Shown here piece after piece: positions 6,740-7,091 of a stretch of DNA of 7,091 nt. Position 1 is the first letter of the stretch. The number at the start of each line of letters is the position of its first letter. The notes below the pieces were generated by a model. That model had not been told where the DNA came from. It made no database searches and saw only the letters and a list, made by a program, of their open reading frames with translations. Origin of the DNA: Clostridia bacterium (lineage in GTDB: Bacteria; Bacillota; Clostridia; Oscillospirales; CAG-272); assembly GCA_017397205.1 (NCBI GenBank), contig JAFQJX010000151.1, positions 1 through 7,091 of the forward strand, read 5' to 3'. Position numbers and translations under genes: made by a program.

Positions 6740-7091
6740 TCACTTTACCTCGCTTCCCTTGGCAATCACTTTAATGGCGTCCTTGCCTGCATTTTCCTCG
6801 CCTACCCTGGCACCTGCACACACCACGGTTTCGCTGTCTATGATGGCGTAATCAACGCAAGCACCCTCGCAGATGCGAACGTCCTCCATAATGACGGAAT
6901 CGCGCACGACGGCGCCCTCCTCTACCACGACACCGCCGCTGAGCACGGAATTGATGACCGTACCGCGGATTTCACAGCCCTCGGAAATGAGAGAGTTGGA
7001 GATGACGGCATTGTCACCGATGTACTGAGGTGCGCGGGGAACGTTGCGGGAGAGAATGCGGAAATCCCTCTGGTCAAGATTGATGCCCGCA
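6740..7091 (-). CDS. glgC: Glucose-1-phosphate adenylyltransferase, catalytic subunit, C-terminal part (5' end outside window)
   Basis: Catalytic ADP-glucose pyrophosphorylase subunit: glucose-1-phosphate plus ATP gives ADP-glucose, the committed step of glycogen synthesis. Only the last 116 residues are here, roughly the final 30 percent of a typical 380-400 residue GlgC; the nucleotidyltransferase domain lies beyond the right edge. The fragment opens with INLDQRDFRILSRN, typical of the GlgC linker, then PQYIG and a run of hexapeptide repeats (DNAVISNSLISEGCEIRGTV, then SVLSGGVVVEEGAVVRDSVI) forming the left-handed beta-helix involved in oligomer and allosteric contacts. Identification rests on this C-terminal signature, together with the directly following glgD. 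Catalytic residues cannot be judged. An internal ATG at 6946 is not a gene start, because the frame is open and homologous upstream of it to the edge. Confidence 0.93.
   Translation of the reverse strand, partial: AGINLDQRDFRILSRNVPRAPQYIGDNAVISNSLISEGCEIRGTVINSVLSGGVVVEEGAVVRDSVIMEDVRICEGACVDYAIIDSETVVCAGARVGEENAGKDAIKVIAKGSEVK
6748..6751 (-). promoter_or_regulatory. Ribosome binding site of glgD, inside the glgC 3' end
   Basis: GAGG on the minus strand, nine bases before the glgD ATG and overlapping the last codons of glgC. The one-base gap between the glgC stop and the glgD start favours translational coupling of the two subunits. Confidence 0.55.

Noticed and set aside
5668..6774. 368-codon plus-strand open frame opposite glgD
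   Set aside because: Codon-register antisense shadow of glgD, starting at GTG; no recognisable domain, and its opposite strand is clearly a GlgD gene.

Overview
The window is a five-gene stretch of a bacterial glycogen operon. All genes lie on the minus strand, so it is transcribed from right to left. The presence of glgD, the non-catalytic partner of ADP-glucose pyrophosphorylase, and the order glgC-glgD-glgA-glgP-GH13 amylase point to Bacillota, most likely a gut-type member of Clostridia. The DNA is moderately GC-rich (a little over half, by eye). Genus or species cannot be read from this sequence.

From right to left: the 3' third of glgC (6740-7091, entering from the right edge), complete glgD (5608-6738), complete glgA (4159-5592), a 106-base AT-rich gap, complete glgP (1581-4052), and a GH13 alpha-glucan hydrolase (1-1578) that has lost its C-terminus at the left edge. 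The GH13 frame was translated by hand from the minus strand. It is open for exactly 526 codons and has no stop codon before base 1. Gaps are tiny (1, 15 and 2 bases) except between glgA and glgP.

Together the genes make and degrade a cytoplasmic storage polysaccharide. GlgC with GlgD makes ADP-glucose, GlgA adds it to alpha-1,4 chains, GlgP releases glucose-1-phosphate from chain ends, and the GH13 enzyme probably trims or debranches what GlgP leaves. No branching enzyme (glgB) is inside the window. No RNA genes, mobile elements, CRISPR arrays or convincing terminators were seen.

I found no sign of an undescribed system; this is a conventional pathway locus. The points worth a second look are a lysine-to-alanine change in the GlgA KTGGL motif, two competing starts for glgP, the glgA-glgP gap, and codon avoidance that creates four long antisense open frames in exact codon register.
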